A DNA stretch of 64,000 bases from Gnetum montanum (taxonomy: Eukaryota; Streptophyta; Gnetopsida; Gnetales; Gnetaceae). The DNA lies in the NCBI GenBank assembly GCA_015680685.1, contig MNCI01026399.1, forward strand, positions 420,415 to 484,414, written 5' to 3'. Positions 20,901 through 31,900 of this stretch are shown piece after piece (the stretch's first letter is position 1; every line of letters starts with the position of its first letter). A program made the translations under genes and the position numbers. Under the pieces are notes generated by a model, which did not search any database, was not told the DNA's origin, and was given only the letters and a program-made list of their open reading frames with translations.

Positions 20901-21233
20901 TGTGCCTCCGTGGGTTGATAATCTCTCGAATCTTGTTCATGCATAATGTACTCTAATTGTAAGTGCTACATACCAATTCATGTGAGAGCATGAAGAAGCA
21001 TGCTTGGGATTGAGTGATCGGGAGGTAATACTATGTTACCTTCTAAATCATGCCAACATAGTTGTTCATCCTGGTGGAGGATAAAGGTAAAGTTTGGTAC
21101 ATACTCGTTAGGATGAATGTATACCAAGCGAAACTATTGGGGTACTGGTAGATTATCCTGTACACTTTGCCTCCGATTGTTCATTGTGTCGGACCTAGGC
21201 GGTGAAGCACTTTCGTAAGAAGAAGGAGACATG
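17998..21233 (-). pseudogene. gag: gag of element C, interrupted by solo LTR F
   Basis: A start codon at 21,233 gives MSPSSYESASPPRSD. A further segment lies at 20,944-20,732 (YQPTEAQCQRDLQQERHYKS). The gag core near 19,125-18,790 (LELFNNKYQTYS, stop, VSNLHKKIQGWKQ; later YAQGRLS) parallels the gag of B. A cysteine/histidine cluster CEICQYDHPKGC at about 18,455 corresponds to the zinc knuckle of B. A proline-rich tail (18,380-18,000) joins the protease frame. Several stops look like C-to-T changes. Solo LTR F splits the gene at 19,631-20,553. Confidence 0.75.
19631..20553 (+). mobile_element. Solo LTR F (923 bases) with target duplication gtgaa
   Basis: It runs from tgatgaagta to ccgctcatca and is flanked by gtgaa at 19,626-19,630 and 20,554-20,558. 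It has the TATA box cctataaataag (19,752 onward) and aataaagacgaac near 19,931. The paired boxes cttggtaagcc and ctggtatcccagcag lie near 20,150-20,190. Its promoter carries ACGT-centred palindromes instead of GATATC. A solo LTR with a perfect duplication implies that a full element inserted into gag of C and later recombined between its LTRs. Confidence 0.92.
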
Positions 21234-21352
21234 ATTAATTATTTAGTGTGCAATACTCTTCTCTTTTAGATGATTGTGGGGTTACTAACCCTAAGGGTTT
21301 GTTCCAATGATGGGAGGATTCCTAAGTTCTAATTAGCGCATAAACAACAAAG

Positions 21353-21370
21353 TCCCTGGCAATGATGCCA
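21353..21370 (-). other. Primer binding site of element C
   Basis: The minus strand reads TGGCATCATTGCCAGGGA one base inside the 5' LTR, the same position as in B but with a different sequence. Confidence 0.65.
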
Positions 21371-21612
21371 ATGATGAGCGGCGAGGTACCCCTATGCTCA
21401 ACAATACGAATACAAGCGTTCTCGCCCGATTTGGTCAAACTCCAAGGACCAAGTGCTCATGCGCCTTCATAGAACAAGGATGGGTTAGGCGATCATTGTC
21501 TTCCCAAGCTTACTTGTATGGCATGATTGTATGGTTAAGTAAACTTGAGGTATGTGATTTTTATGCTTTTTTATGTTTTATGTTCTTGGTGCTTAGAATG
21601 GAGAAATGAAAT

Positions 21613-22465
21613 TGATGAGACGCGACCTGCACTGGGCCGCGATATCGCGTCTTGCCCTGCGATATCGCGTACGCGATATCGCGTCCCGCCGCCATATCTA
21701 TAAATAAGAGGNNNNNNNNNNNNNNNNNNNNNNNNNNNNNNNNNNNNNNNNNNNNNNNNNNNNNNNNNNNNNNNNNNNNNNNNNNNNNNNNNNNNNNNNN
21801 NNNNNNNNNNNNNNNNNNNNNNNNNNNNNNNNNNNNNNNNNNNNNNNNNNNNNNNNNNNNNNNNNNNNNNNNNNNNNNNNNNNNNNNNNNNNNNNNNNNN
21901 NNNNNNNNNNNNNNNNNNNNNNNNNNNNNNNNNNNNNNNNNNNNNNNNNNNNNNNNNNNNNNNNNNNNNNNNNNNNNNNNNNNNNNNNNNNNNNNNNNNN
22001 NNNNNNNNNNNNNNNNNNNNNNNNNNNNNNNNNNNNNNNNNNNNNNNNNNNNNNNNNNNNNNNNNNNNNNNNNNNNNNNNNNNNNNNNNNNNNNNNNNNN
22101 NNNNNNNNNNNNNNNNNNNNNNNNNNNNNNNNNNNNNNNNNNNNNNNNNNNNNNNNNNNNNNNNNNNNNNNNNNNNNNNNNNNNNNNNNNNNNNNNNNNN
22201 NNNNNNNNNNNNNNNNNNNNNNNNNNNNNNNNNNNNNNNNNNNNNNNNNNNNNNTTAGACTTAGGACATTAGTTAGAGTTAGCTTAGTTTCTCAACCCTT
22301 TCCTCTGATAGCATAGAAGATAAACCGAAAAATACCAAAAAAATCACATACCTCAGACTTGCTTAACCATACACCGTGACACTTACAAGCAAGCCTGGGA
22401 AGACAATGAACGATTAACCCCAAGTGTTTCTTGTGGTGTTAAGGCATTTAGTCTGCGGAGTTCAA
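21613..22465 (+). mobile_element. Partial LTR E inserted in the C 5' LTR (contains assembly gap)
   Basis: tgatgagacgcg begins right after gaaatgaaat of the host LTR. Three cgatatcgcg palindromes at 21,641, 21,661 and 21,675 precede ctataaata (21,699). After the gap, text resembling the distal part of an LTR continues to tgcggagttcaac, where host LTR sequence resumes. The expected ...cgctcatca end is absent, so the right end was lost or converted. Confidence 0.65.
21712..22254. other. Assembly gap (543 N)
   Basis: An unresolved run of N inside LTR E, starting just after its TATA box. Any reading frame across it is meaningless. Confidence 0.99.
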
Positions 22466-23024
22466 CAACTGTGCTTTAACTAGTCCTAACACCAGCATTC
22501 ATTGCCACTCTCCGTACACATCCTAAACCAGTGTAACACTACTGGGATTACCAAACGTTAGTCGTTACTGGGTTACCAAGTGTTCCATGTATGCTTGAAG
22601 TGGTCGTAGTGAGTGTGCTTACTTGTTGAAAATTAACAAATTGATAAAAACAACCAATTAACTAATGAAAGCATTAAATAATTATAAATAACATTAAATG
22701 CAACAAATAAGCTATTCTTAATGTTGCAAGGTCTATCACAAAGTTCGTCTTTATTTCTGGACACAAGGTGTGCTCAAGTACCCAATGCTCAAATAAAGAT
22801 CTGTTCACTTTATGACTTGTACTGTGGACACTTAGAAATAATTCTAACTCTGGAAAGGGAAAATTGCAAGAGTTCGGGTTACGGGACTAAGAAAATTAAT
22901 TATCTCCTTCTAAAACCAAGTGCGCCCACCTCTTATTTATAGGCAATGAGACAGGTTCTAATATCGGATGTTTGATATCGCTTTGCGGGCTCCGATATCG
23001 CGGTCCCGATATTGCGACTCATCA

Positions 23025-23704
23025 ACTAACAATATTTACCTTTAACTTTAGACAAAAGCTATAGTGTATAATTTTATTACTACTGGAGAAAGTATTAAGT
23101 AGCCTGAACAGATAGCTTGTAAGGTAAATTTTTCCTTGTTTGACAAGAATAATATTGACTCAAAGATTAAAACTAGTGTTGACAAGAAGGTTACAGTTGA
23201 TGGTGAAGATTCTTGATGTAAGATTAATAAAAAGTGACAATGTGAAGATCTTCCACAAGTGCTACCACTTTTTTGGTTTGATACAAATATTGGTATTAAG
23301 CCATAGCTCTTTATCTCAAATCCTTTTGCCATTTTAAGTTCAAGCATGAATATTGAAAAGTAACGGAAATTTTGTTAGAAGTGGGACCTTCTTCCTTACT
23401 AACAATTAATTTTCTTCACTTATTTCTTTTTTCAAAGTATCAATTATAAGGCTATACATGTTAGCAGATAGTTCTAAAATTGGAAAGATTTTCATATATA
23501 TATATATATATATTAATAATTTTTACTTGGTGTCAAGCTTGTGATATTTCTTTTTAGTAAAAATGCAAAAGCGATATATTACTTAAAACCAATATAACAA
23601 AATGGGGTTACATGGGATTCAAACAAAGCTAAATAGACAAAGAGAGGGCCAACCCAAAGGGCAACAAATTCCACATTAGTATGTTAAAGTGTCAAATGAC
23701 ATTG
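23025..23704. other. No gene; (AT)n at 23,494-23,513
   Basis: AT-rich sequence between element C and solo LTR G. I see no domain or RNA gene. A 20-base AT dinucleotide run is the only clear feature. Confidence 0.5.
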
Positions 23705-24557
23705 TGATGAATCACAGTTTGCCAGGCCTCAATATTGGGTATGCAATATTGCAGCCTGGATACGATATCGTATACACAATATCATGATTTCTGTGTTAGC
23801 TTATAAATATAACACTCAGGTGCATAGTAAGTCAATTAGGGAGTAGTGCAATTAGATAGTTAGAAGTTCTTTTCTTTTGGTAGTTTAGCTTTCAGTTATT
23901 CTCAATGCATGCCTGTAGTGTGATGCTTGTAATTGTATGAAACCTTTGTTCGAGTGTGACGTACTTGGACATGCACACAATCGGCAATAAAGATTGAGAT
24001 TACTCTATCATTGCAGCATTCACTTAGCTTTTAACTGTTTTAATTGTTGATTATTTATTGCTATTTTCTTACTTAATATTTCATTTATTGTCATTTACTA
24101 TTCCTGTTGTTAATGCGAAATGAGTACACCTTAATCATGAACATTTAAGTGTAACTATGTGGTAACCCAGTAGCGTATCGCGTTGTGCTTTGAGTGATGT
24201 GTGCTTGGTAATTCTAGGAGTAGTACACGAAGTCCAAGATGTGTGTGGATGAATAAGGACGGATGCTCATCGCACTTAGGCTAGCTTAGATCTTATTTCC
24301 TATTGCCCATTAGTTTAATTAAGTTACCTCTTATTGCCCTAAGGAGTAGCATAGTAGTAGGGATCACATCATACACCTCACTTTGGACTAAACCATACAT
24401 GATAGAGCAATTATTAGTCCAAGTGAGAAGATAGCGAGTTGTGATTAATGTATAATTGTCTAGGTGCCACAACTAGTCCATCTACGGAGTTCGACCATTT
24501 CGCGCTTACATGCTCGTATTCGTATGGTTGAGCACAGGGGTACCTTGCCGCTCATCA
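23705..24557 (+). mobile_element. Solo LTR G (853 bases) with target duplication cattg
   Basis: It runs from tgatgaatca to ccgctcatca and is flanked by cattg at 23,700-23,704 and 24,558-24,562. Palindromes are at 23,731, 23,745, 23,764 and 23,778, and the TATA box is cttataaatat near 23,800. gcaataaag lies near 23,982. Paired boxes are tggtaacccagtag (24,160) and ttggtaattctaggag (24,205). It is the cleanest reference for this LTR family and belongs to the same subtype as D. Confidence 0.93.
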
Positions 24558-24562
24558 CATTG

Positions 24563-26870
24563 CCAAAATGGTGCTCAAGTCATCCCTTACCGCAAATTAG
24601 TAGTTGGTGCCATGTGGCATGATCAAGAAAGGGTAGAGGCAAGGACACATGGAGTTTTTGTTACAAGTAGAATGTTGTGGACATGTTAGTAGTGATGGGA
24701 CCTTAGCATGTGGTGGCAAAGGGACATTAACTTTGCACATTATCATGTGAGGGTGGAATGTTAGGTGAAGGGCCAATGATCTAACTTTGCACATTATCAT
24801 GTGAGGGTGGAATGTTAGGTGAAGGGCGAATGATCTATACGAACACAAATAGATTAAGGTGAGGTTTGTGCCACAGGTTGACCAGTTAGATGTTACGATT
24901 AGCGCTTATAGGCTAATAGGTCATCTAAACATAAAGCAATGCTTGGTTGATTTTCTTGGAACACTAACCCTAAGAGGGTGTGTGTGGAAAGGGTGGATTA
25001 GTAAAAGCCCCTCCGTTGTGCTGTCAAAGATTTAGAATTTCATAGTGCTTGGTTTTGTGTGAGAGCACTTGACAGCTTCTCGGAGGCCGTCCATCTAAAA
25101 CCACTCCGCACATAACAAACAAATACCAGAGGTTGACCTTTCGATTTGGCCTTGCCGGCAACTACCCCCATGGAACCTACCCTCATGGTAACGACCCACA
25201 TTTGCGAATCCACCTACACCCATTTTGAGTTCTATAATAAATCACGTTGAGAAAAACAAATACGATAAAGAGAACGAGGTGTCTTTATCATCGAAATTTT
25301 GGTAGCATTTAAAAAATCAGTCCATATCCGTGAAAGGTCCACCAATTATACCTGCATTGGTCTCTGGGTGACAGCGATACAAATTTCAGCCTCGTTGCTC
25401 CAAAAAACGTTACATGGGCTGATGTGCAGTCCACGATAAATTAAAATTGTTTTCGTCGTTCAACGTCTTTTCCTCATAGATAGAATTATTTATAGGTTTC
25501 TTGTTCCCTCCTGAAAAAGAAGGAAAATCTGGCCCCATTTTCTTAATAAAAAAACCAACTTTTGTATTAGTTCATGTGAAGAAAGGAATGGTATCAAGGT
25601 GCCTTGGTATGATGAACGGTTGTTCATTTTCCGAAAGTAGAAGGCGTTGAAAAAACTAAAGTGCTGCGTAAAAAGGAAATGCGCTGTGCTTTTTTTCTTT
25701 CTTACTTTTCTTATATTTTTCGCTGGCCAAAGAGAGCAACTTTAATCGGTGCGAAGATCGAATCCCAAGCGCATGACGTTAAACTTTCTACTTGCATTTC
25801 AAAGGTTCTTCTTTGTTCTATTTTTCCAATTTGCATACCAGAAATCATAGTAGGTTTTAGTTGAACTCTTTCAATCAATTCCATAAAAATTGGCACTCTT
25901 TCCGTCCTCTAAGCCATCACAGCGTTAATTAGGGTGACGTACTGGTCTGGTCGAGAACCCTTTGGAGTCATGATGGACAGTGTAATATAACGACGATTCT
26001 AGATAACATAATCATTAGTGTTAGTGGTAAGCAATAAGAATTTCATGTTAACCCGAAACTCCTTCCCTCGCAAAACCCTTGGAGTTGAAGTAAATGAACA
26101 AAAAGTATCTATCCTTTTACCGTGTTCCACGATGTTTACTTGGAAAATCATTTTGAATTACGTATTCATTAATTCATTAACATGTATCTTTAACGTAATC
26201 CTTGATATGTAACGTGTACATCGTGTGCCGTAGATTTCTAAATTGCAAATTAAACCACAAACATGGCCATGGTGGCGGTGCGAAACCGAAGCTCTCAATG
26301 TGGAAAAAAATCACACCAAGAGGAAGAAGGTTCGTTACACAATGCACATATTTTAAATTATTACCTGTGCTTTTTACGGAGGTTCCTACGGTGCTAGCTT
26401 GAAGAAGAAGAAAACCCCGACACGGTGACACCTGCGAAAGCAAAATGCTTTTGCATTTGCGATTTGTTTCTGCGTGTGTCGGCAAAAGCGACGGGCACAA
26501 CAACAACAACAAAAACAAATGGCGAGCCTAAGTCAGACACAGGGTCAAGGATCACGTAGAAGCAGCAGAGCACATTAATAGAAAATAAGCCTCCCGAAAT
26601 GGCGGAACAAGGGGGCCGCATGACACAAAGTTTTGCGCAGTAGAGCCACAGACTAATGAATGGATGAATGAATGACAATAAATTCTACGCATCCAGAGGC
26701 TCTGCTACCACACAAGCGCAGCCGCAGTATCGTCGTAATAATAGACACACAGGACAGCAACGGATTTTTGGCGATAATCCTGCTCAATGCTTATATTTCG
26801 ACGGTCATTCATGACGCCTGTCGCTACGTGGCGCTTGGGTTGCGGCAGTGGGCCAGCTCAAAGTGGCCTA
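24563..26870. other. Intergenic sequence, no gene recognised
   Basis: Short frames occur on both strands, but none shows a domain or protein-like composition. A 54-base tandem duplication is present at 24,729-24,836 and a caa-rich run near 26,497-26,518. GC content rises towards the gene to the right. Confidence 0.5.
24729..24836 (+). repeat. 54-base direct tandem duplication
   Basis: Units 24,729-24,782 and 24,783-24,836 are identical except for one c/g difference near the end. Confidence 0.95.
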
Positions 26871-26876
26871 AAGTGG

Positions 26877-26888
26877 GCCACGTGGCCA
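26877..26888 (+). promoter_or_regulatory. G-box palindrome upstream of the glycine-rich protein gene
   Basis: ggccacgtggcc is a perfect 12-base palindrome centred on CACGTG, the core bound by plant bZIP and bHLH factors. It lies about 280 bases before a TATA-like sequence. The function is inferred from motif and position only. Confidence 0.4.
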
Positions 26889-27158
26889 AGTAACAGAGAC
26901 GGAAACCGCGGTGACCCGTGCAATTTCCAGAGGAAAGAAACTCCTTCGGTTTTGTTGAGGCAGAGCCAGGGTTGGGTTTAGTTTATGAGGGAAGCCACTG
27001 TTAACGACGAGATTTCCGTTTCTGGCCTTGTTGCGGTTGCTTTGTTCAAAGCATGTGTGGTTTCGGTTATGTGTGGAGATGATAAGAGTGTGAGAGGGAC
27101 GGAAAGACGTGGAAATGCGCAGGGAAGGAAGGAAGGATGGCTTGGCTTAGGCTTGCTG

Positions 27159-27169
27159 TATTATATTTA
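27159..27169 (+). promoter_or_regulatory. Possible TATA box of the glycine-rich protein gene
   Basis: tattatattta follows a ggaa-repeat tract. GC-richer leader-like sequence follows it, and the main coding exon starts about 1 kb downstream. No transcript evidence is available. Confidence 0.3.
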
Positions 27170-27721
27170 GTGTGTTGATCAAGTTACGCGGCTCGATTCA
27201 CGAAGTTTAAAGCTCGGTCGCCTGGATTTGTCACTATTTTGCGTTGCTCGATACCCAAGTGCTGGAGCGCTGGAGAATTGTGTTGGTTGTTTGTTTGGCT
27301 TAGCGAAAGGTCCAGAATTCTGACCGCTTCGAATCGAGTGATTCATGTTGTCTTCCTCGTCTGCGATTCGATCTGCTCGGATGTGTTTCGGTTCTTGAGC
27401 GGAGCACAACAGAGCACGCTTGTTTTCATTTGTTGTTTGGATAGGGCGAGCAGAGGGAAAAGGAAAAGGATTCGGCGGAGGTTTGAGGGGCATTTTGTTG
27501 TGAAGCGGGGGCGGATTGGATGGCGTCTTTTGTTGGAGGTTTTTGACTGCGTATGGTTTTGTTTTGCTTTGCCTTCTTCATCTGATGAGCCGCATAAGTT
27601 CGATTCTTGGCGTATCTCCTGCCATTGCGATTATTCATTTCCACCTTGTTTTTGCACGAGAGGGATGACCTTTCTTTCAAGGGTCGAATCTGCGCTTCTG
27701 CAGGAATTTTTACTTTTCCGT

Positions 27722-27983
27722 GTAAGTGTATATATATATATATTACAAATGATGCTTCACGTTGAATCCGCTTGTATATACTTACCTTTATTTTTCAAAT
27801 TGTATATTTAATTTCTGTGCTTTGGTTTTCTGAATTGTTTCTGTAAGTTTCCTTCATTATTGAATCCGCCAAAGGAGCCTTTTATTTTGTCCTATGTATA
27901 TTTTCGCGACATTGTTATTCACTTTGTCTGGCTGATGGTTTAGTACAACTTAATTCGTGTTATGTATGTGAATGCGTTGGCAG
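27722..27983 (+). other. Probable 5' UTR intron
   Basis: Donor GTAAGT at 27,722 and acceptor ttggcag at 27,977-27,983 bound 262 T-rich bases, which include a short TA repeat. Splicing would place the leader directly before the first coding exon. Without cDNA, the use of these sites is inferred. Confidence 0.45.
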
Positions 27984-28156
27984 GTTATCGATTTCTCATT
28001 ACTTGTTTACGGCATCGGTATTTACAACAGGGACGGGAAGCTGCTTCCGAGTACGCGCGTAGCCTGAATTTCCTGCGCCAAACGAGCCAGATTTTTGGAT
28101 GTGTTAATATGAATAACCACAGCTTTCGTGTTTGCTGCAATTTTGAAATCTGTGCT

Positions 28157-28983
28157 ATGGTTAATTGCCGTGTCAGGGCACTCTTGATGCTTGTTTATAT
28201 GGGCTTCTTAATTATTTATAGTTCGGGAGAGCCCCTCTTTAAATCACAGCCACTTATGCTGCCTAGCGCTTCCAGAGAAATTTTTCCATATGACATTGTC
28301 TCAGAAATGGGAAGAGACAAAGATGATGATAAACCGGCATTCCAAATTGTAAGTTGTGAAAAGGAATTAAAAGGCCAAGGGTCACTGAATACTGATTGCC
28401 AGCTGAATACATCCATAATACTGGCTAACAACACCAATATAATAGGAGAAGGAAATTTAGAAATTTTGGAGAATGTTTCTATTAGTTGTCCAATAGGAGG
28501 GTGTTTGATATATATTAACTTGTCAGGGGATTTCATATTAAAAAAACGGGCATCACTTGTAGCAGGTACCATCCTTGTGAATGCCAGGAACCTAAGCATA
28601 GAGGAAGGGTCAACTTTAAATTCCACAGCTTTAGGTGGAGATCCCCCACCACAGACTAGTGGAACTCCTCTTGGTACAGATGCTGCTGGTGGTGGACATG
28701 GTGGCAGGGGTGCCTCTTGTGTGAAAAACGGTAAGGACCAAGCAGACACATGGGGAGGGGACGTCTATACATGGGCTACTCTCTCAGAGCCCTGGAGCTA
28801 CGGCAGCAAAGGAGGAACGTCATCGTTAACTGAAGATTATGGAGGAGGTGGTGGAGGTCGTGTCTGGATCGAGGCAAAGAATATCGTATCCTTGAATGGG
28901 ACGGTACTTGCTGAAGGTGGATACGGAGGAGTCAAAGGTGGAGGTGGTTCAGGGGGTAGCATTGTTCTTCGCATTTATAAGTT
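28157..28983 (+). CDS. Exon 1 of the glycine-rich membrane protein
   Basis: It encodes the signal peptide (LLMLVYMGFLII), CEKELKGQGSLNTDC, NLEILENVSISCPIGGC and the first glycine blocks (GGGHGGRGASC, DYGGGGGGRVW, GGGGSGGSI). It ends in phase 2 at donor GTAAGT (28,984). ATG alternatives in the same frame are at 27,962 and 28,109. Confidence 0.9.
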
Positions 28984-31900
28984 GTAAGTATCTTTTATTT
29001 GCATTTCTGGATAACAAAAACTGTTCCGTTGTTCCATGCATATCTACAAATGATTCAGCTTAACAGCTTTGTTTATGTATCTAAAAACAATTCAAATCAT
29101 TTTTTAACAAGTAAAAAGAGATTATATTAATACAATAATATTTAATTTACAATGATATTATTCCTGGGATCTCAACAATCAACCAGAGGTTTAAATTTCT
29201 ACAAATAAAATAATCATGTGAAGGTAACAATCTAATCCTACCGTTTGGAAATGAAAATTATAGTCATATAAGTGTCAAAGACTCAGGTAGTCAAGTTCCA
29301 GTTTATATATCAAATTCTCCTTTCAATTCTTTTTTCACTTCTAGCCACCATATTTTATCTAGATTGATTTGTGTCCCTTTCATTTCAGATTTTTGAAACA
29401 TCACATGTGTTAAGCACTTCAAATTTTATTTATGTGTTGAGTTCGACTGATCCAAGTCCAAGCTCCTGCAAGATCTTGTTAAACAGTTCACATCTTTTAA
29501 AAATGGAAGAATATTGAACATTTTTCCTACAGCCCTCTTGGAGTATTCTGAGGTTCTTACGACACAGTTATCCATTTTATAGATAAATATGTTATCTTTT
29601 TTGATGTTTTGATGTCCAGTTTTCGAATAGTCTTAGTTTATCAGCAGAAATATGATAATGAAACAAAGTTTCACAAAGCTTGTTTCTAGGGTTAATATTT
29701 TTACATTTTTATGGATTTCTATCATGCAACATTATTTTGAAATTTTTTTTTCTTTTCCATGCTTAATTTATTAGGTTATATGACCAAATAATTTTTGCTA
29801 ACTCCATTTTGTTGGGACAAGGCTAGGCTGATCTTGATAACCAACCAATTTACATGAAAAAGTATATGTCATGAACTGATTATGAGGCTTGAAAAGTCCC
29901 AAACTCCAACCTCTGATACATATTGGTTGATAGTGGAGTAATCTACAGAAACTTAACAAATATTTGCTTTGGCCAACAATTATTTAGCTTAATTAACTCT
30001 TTGAATTGTTTGGTGTGAAAGGATAGCATCATACTTTGTCCATGCTGTGACTGGATCTCTAATTCTCACAAAGGAAAGAAATTTTGCAAAAAAATGTCAT
30101 GGAATGCGCAACGTGGCACACTAGCTATTGAAGTACAAACAGAAATGTAAATCAGATTATCATCAAAAATAAAATTACAAGTTAGAAATTGAATTTCACA
30201 TAAGTTTGAATGAAGAATAAAGACAATCATAGATAAGTAATGACTACTATTATAATGGAATTGTGCTAGTAAGATTACCAGAATTCAATGCAGAAAAAGA
30301 GGGAAAGAAATAACGAAGAAAAACAATTGATAGACATTGAAGATTAATGATGTAAGTAAGATTTTAAGAAATGAGGTTCATGACTTACCCAGTGCATTTT
30401 TACTTGTGTAAAGACTTTCCTACGCAGGCAATCGTGGCATAGGGCTTTATCTTGAGTTCAGAGCTTCATGCATGCAAAAAGTTCCAAGTTGTTAAAATTG
30501 CAATGAAGTATCATCAAGTTGTTGCAAATCATTACCAGTGCATATACCAAATCAAGAATGCAATACTTGAATTAGTGAGTTATAAATTACTTGAAATGTC
30601 ATAGATATCAGTGTTTAAAAAGTCGGTAAATGAGTTGAGTTTGAAATAAAAACTGATTGGGATGACGTTGACAAGTCTCTTAAAAAAATTAGGCGAGTCA
30701 GATGAAAATACGTATAAAACATAGGTTTTACATTAAAAATAGTGAAGATAGAAAACAGTTGCCCTGACTCAACTTGGGTCAGCTAGCATTTCAATCAGCC
30801 CAGGTTTGAAATCACTGAATAGATACCCTAGTGCGATGCCTCCTGCATGCCTCCTACCAGATCTTTATTGTTTAAGCCATATTCAAAACAGTCCATTGTG
30901 ACCTAAGTACCTTATCCCATCAATGCTCCAGAAACTCAATCTTGAGCTGCTATTAGAATTAAGTTACAAAATCTTAGGTTATAATGATGGTTAGAGAATT
31001 TGTTTAAATGTAAAAACTAACATCAGCATCCTGGAAGATGTGAAGGTTATGTTTGAAATAGAGACTAGTAGTTGTAAAATTATGCTTTACTAAAAGGAAG
31101 GATAGCTAGGATTTGTAAATAGACTATAGGAAGATGTGATACGTGCTTATTTTCTTGATTGAGCAACATCATCAGTTTCTAGCAATGGAAAACCAATCTA
31201 TTGGAGCATGTGTCTTTGGATATGTAAGTGTAATAGGCTGTTACATTTGCTTTTACAGAGAATCATAGTATAACCTGCCAATTTCTTCTCACAATCGTTA
31301 GTATTATGGTTATTTCAAAGTTTACTTTTTTGTACATATGCAGAAAGGGTTCTGGAAGAATTAGTGCCTCAGGTGGAAGTGGCTGGGGTGGAGGTGGAGG
31401 AGGCAGAATAGGCATGCAGTGTTATGGCATTGACAAGACTATTAAAATCATGGCTCATGGTCTGTTTTTGCTAAGACCTACTCTTAGTATGATAAGTTTT
31501 TTAAATTTTAAATAATGTGACAGTTGTGCGCTCATGGAATTTACGTCAGGCATTTACAAAGATGACAATTTGATTTTCGATGCTTTAAAAAAGATTTCAG
31601 ACTATCTGTCCTGATTTACATTAGTACTCTTTTTATTTTTGGTGTGGTAACTGGTACCTGTAGACTGAACCAAAGGTTTTCTCGTATGATGATTTTTTGC
31701 AAAAGCCATTTAAGTGAGAAATATCTTTTAAGAAACTGATCATTCTGGAGTTTCACTATCACATGATTGCATCACATGGAGTCATTGCCAGTAATGGGCC
31801 ATTTCAGTGAAAATTTAGCTTTAATGGAGAGTGAAACATCATAACTTGTAATTTTTTTGATCAAAAAAGTGCTTTTCAGTAACTCATTTTCTATTAAATC

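Larger units (their letters stand above)
263..23024 (-). mobile_element. Element C: degenerate autonomous Ty3/gypsy (Athila/Tat-like) retrotransposon with nested insertions
   Basis: The order on the minus strand is 5' LTR (21,372-23,024), primer binding site, gag, protease, RT, RNase H, integrase, a long 3' noncoding region, purine tract and a truncated 3' LTR (263-998). The RT motif FLDGYNGYNQI and integrase motif YHPQADGQAEV are of the kind found in the Athila/Tat branch. The element is broken up by element D (1,961-13,435), solo LTR F (19,631-20,553) and partial LTR E (from 21,613). Every coding part carries stops or frameshifts, so it is dead. Reading across the D insertion restores a sequence matching the 3' noncoding region of element B (aaggttgt|gtaaagtccctt against aaggtggtgtatagcccctt near 8,832), which proves that the two halves belong together. 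Confidence 0.88.
21372..23024 (-). repeat. 5' LTR of element C, split by partial LTR E
   Basis: The low end is tgatgagcggcgagg and the high end gcgactcatca at 23,024. The piece 22,466-23,024 matches 440-998. Palindromes at 22,960, 22,974, 22,994 and 23,008 (steps 14, 20, 14) lie between the TATA box (complement of cttatttatag near 22,933) and the LTR end. Sequence from 21,613 to about 22,465 is foreign to this LTR. Confidence 0.83.

Noticed and set aside
21652-22272. 206-codon open frame
   Set aside because: It is open only because it crosses 543 unresolved bases.
27239-27811. 190-codon frame before the glycine-rich gene
   Set aside because: It runs into a probable 5' UTR intron, lacks any recognisable domain and does not join in a useful way to exon 1. 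It is most likely leader sequence.
28216-28749. 177-codon minus-strand frame
   Set aside because: Antisense shadow of exon 1.
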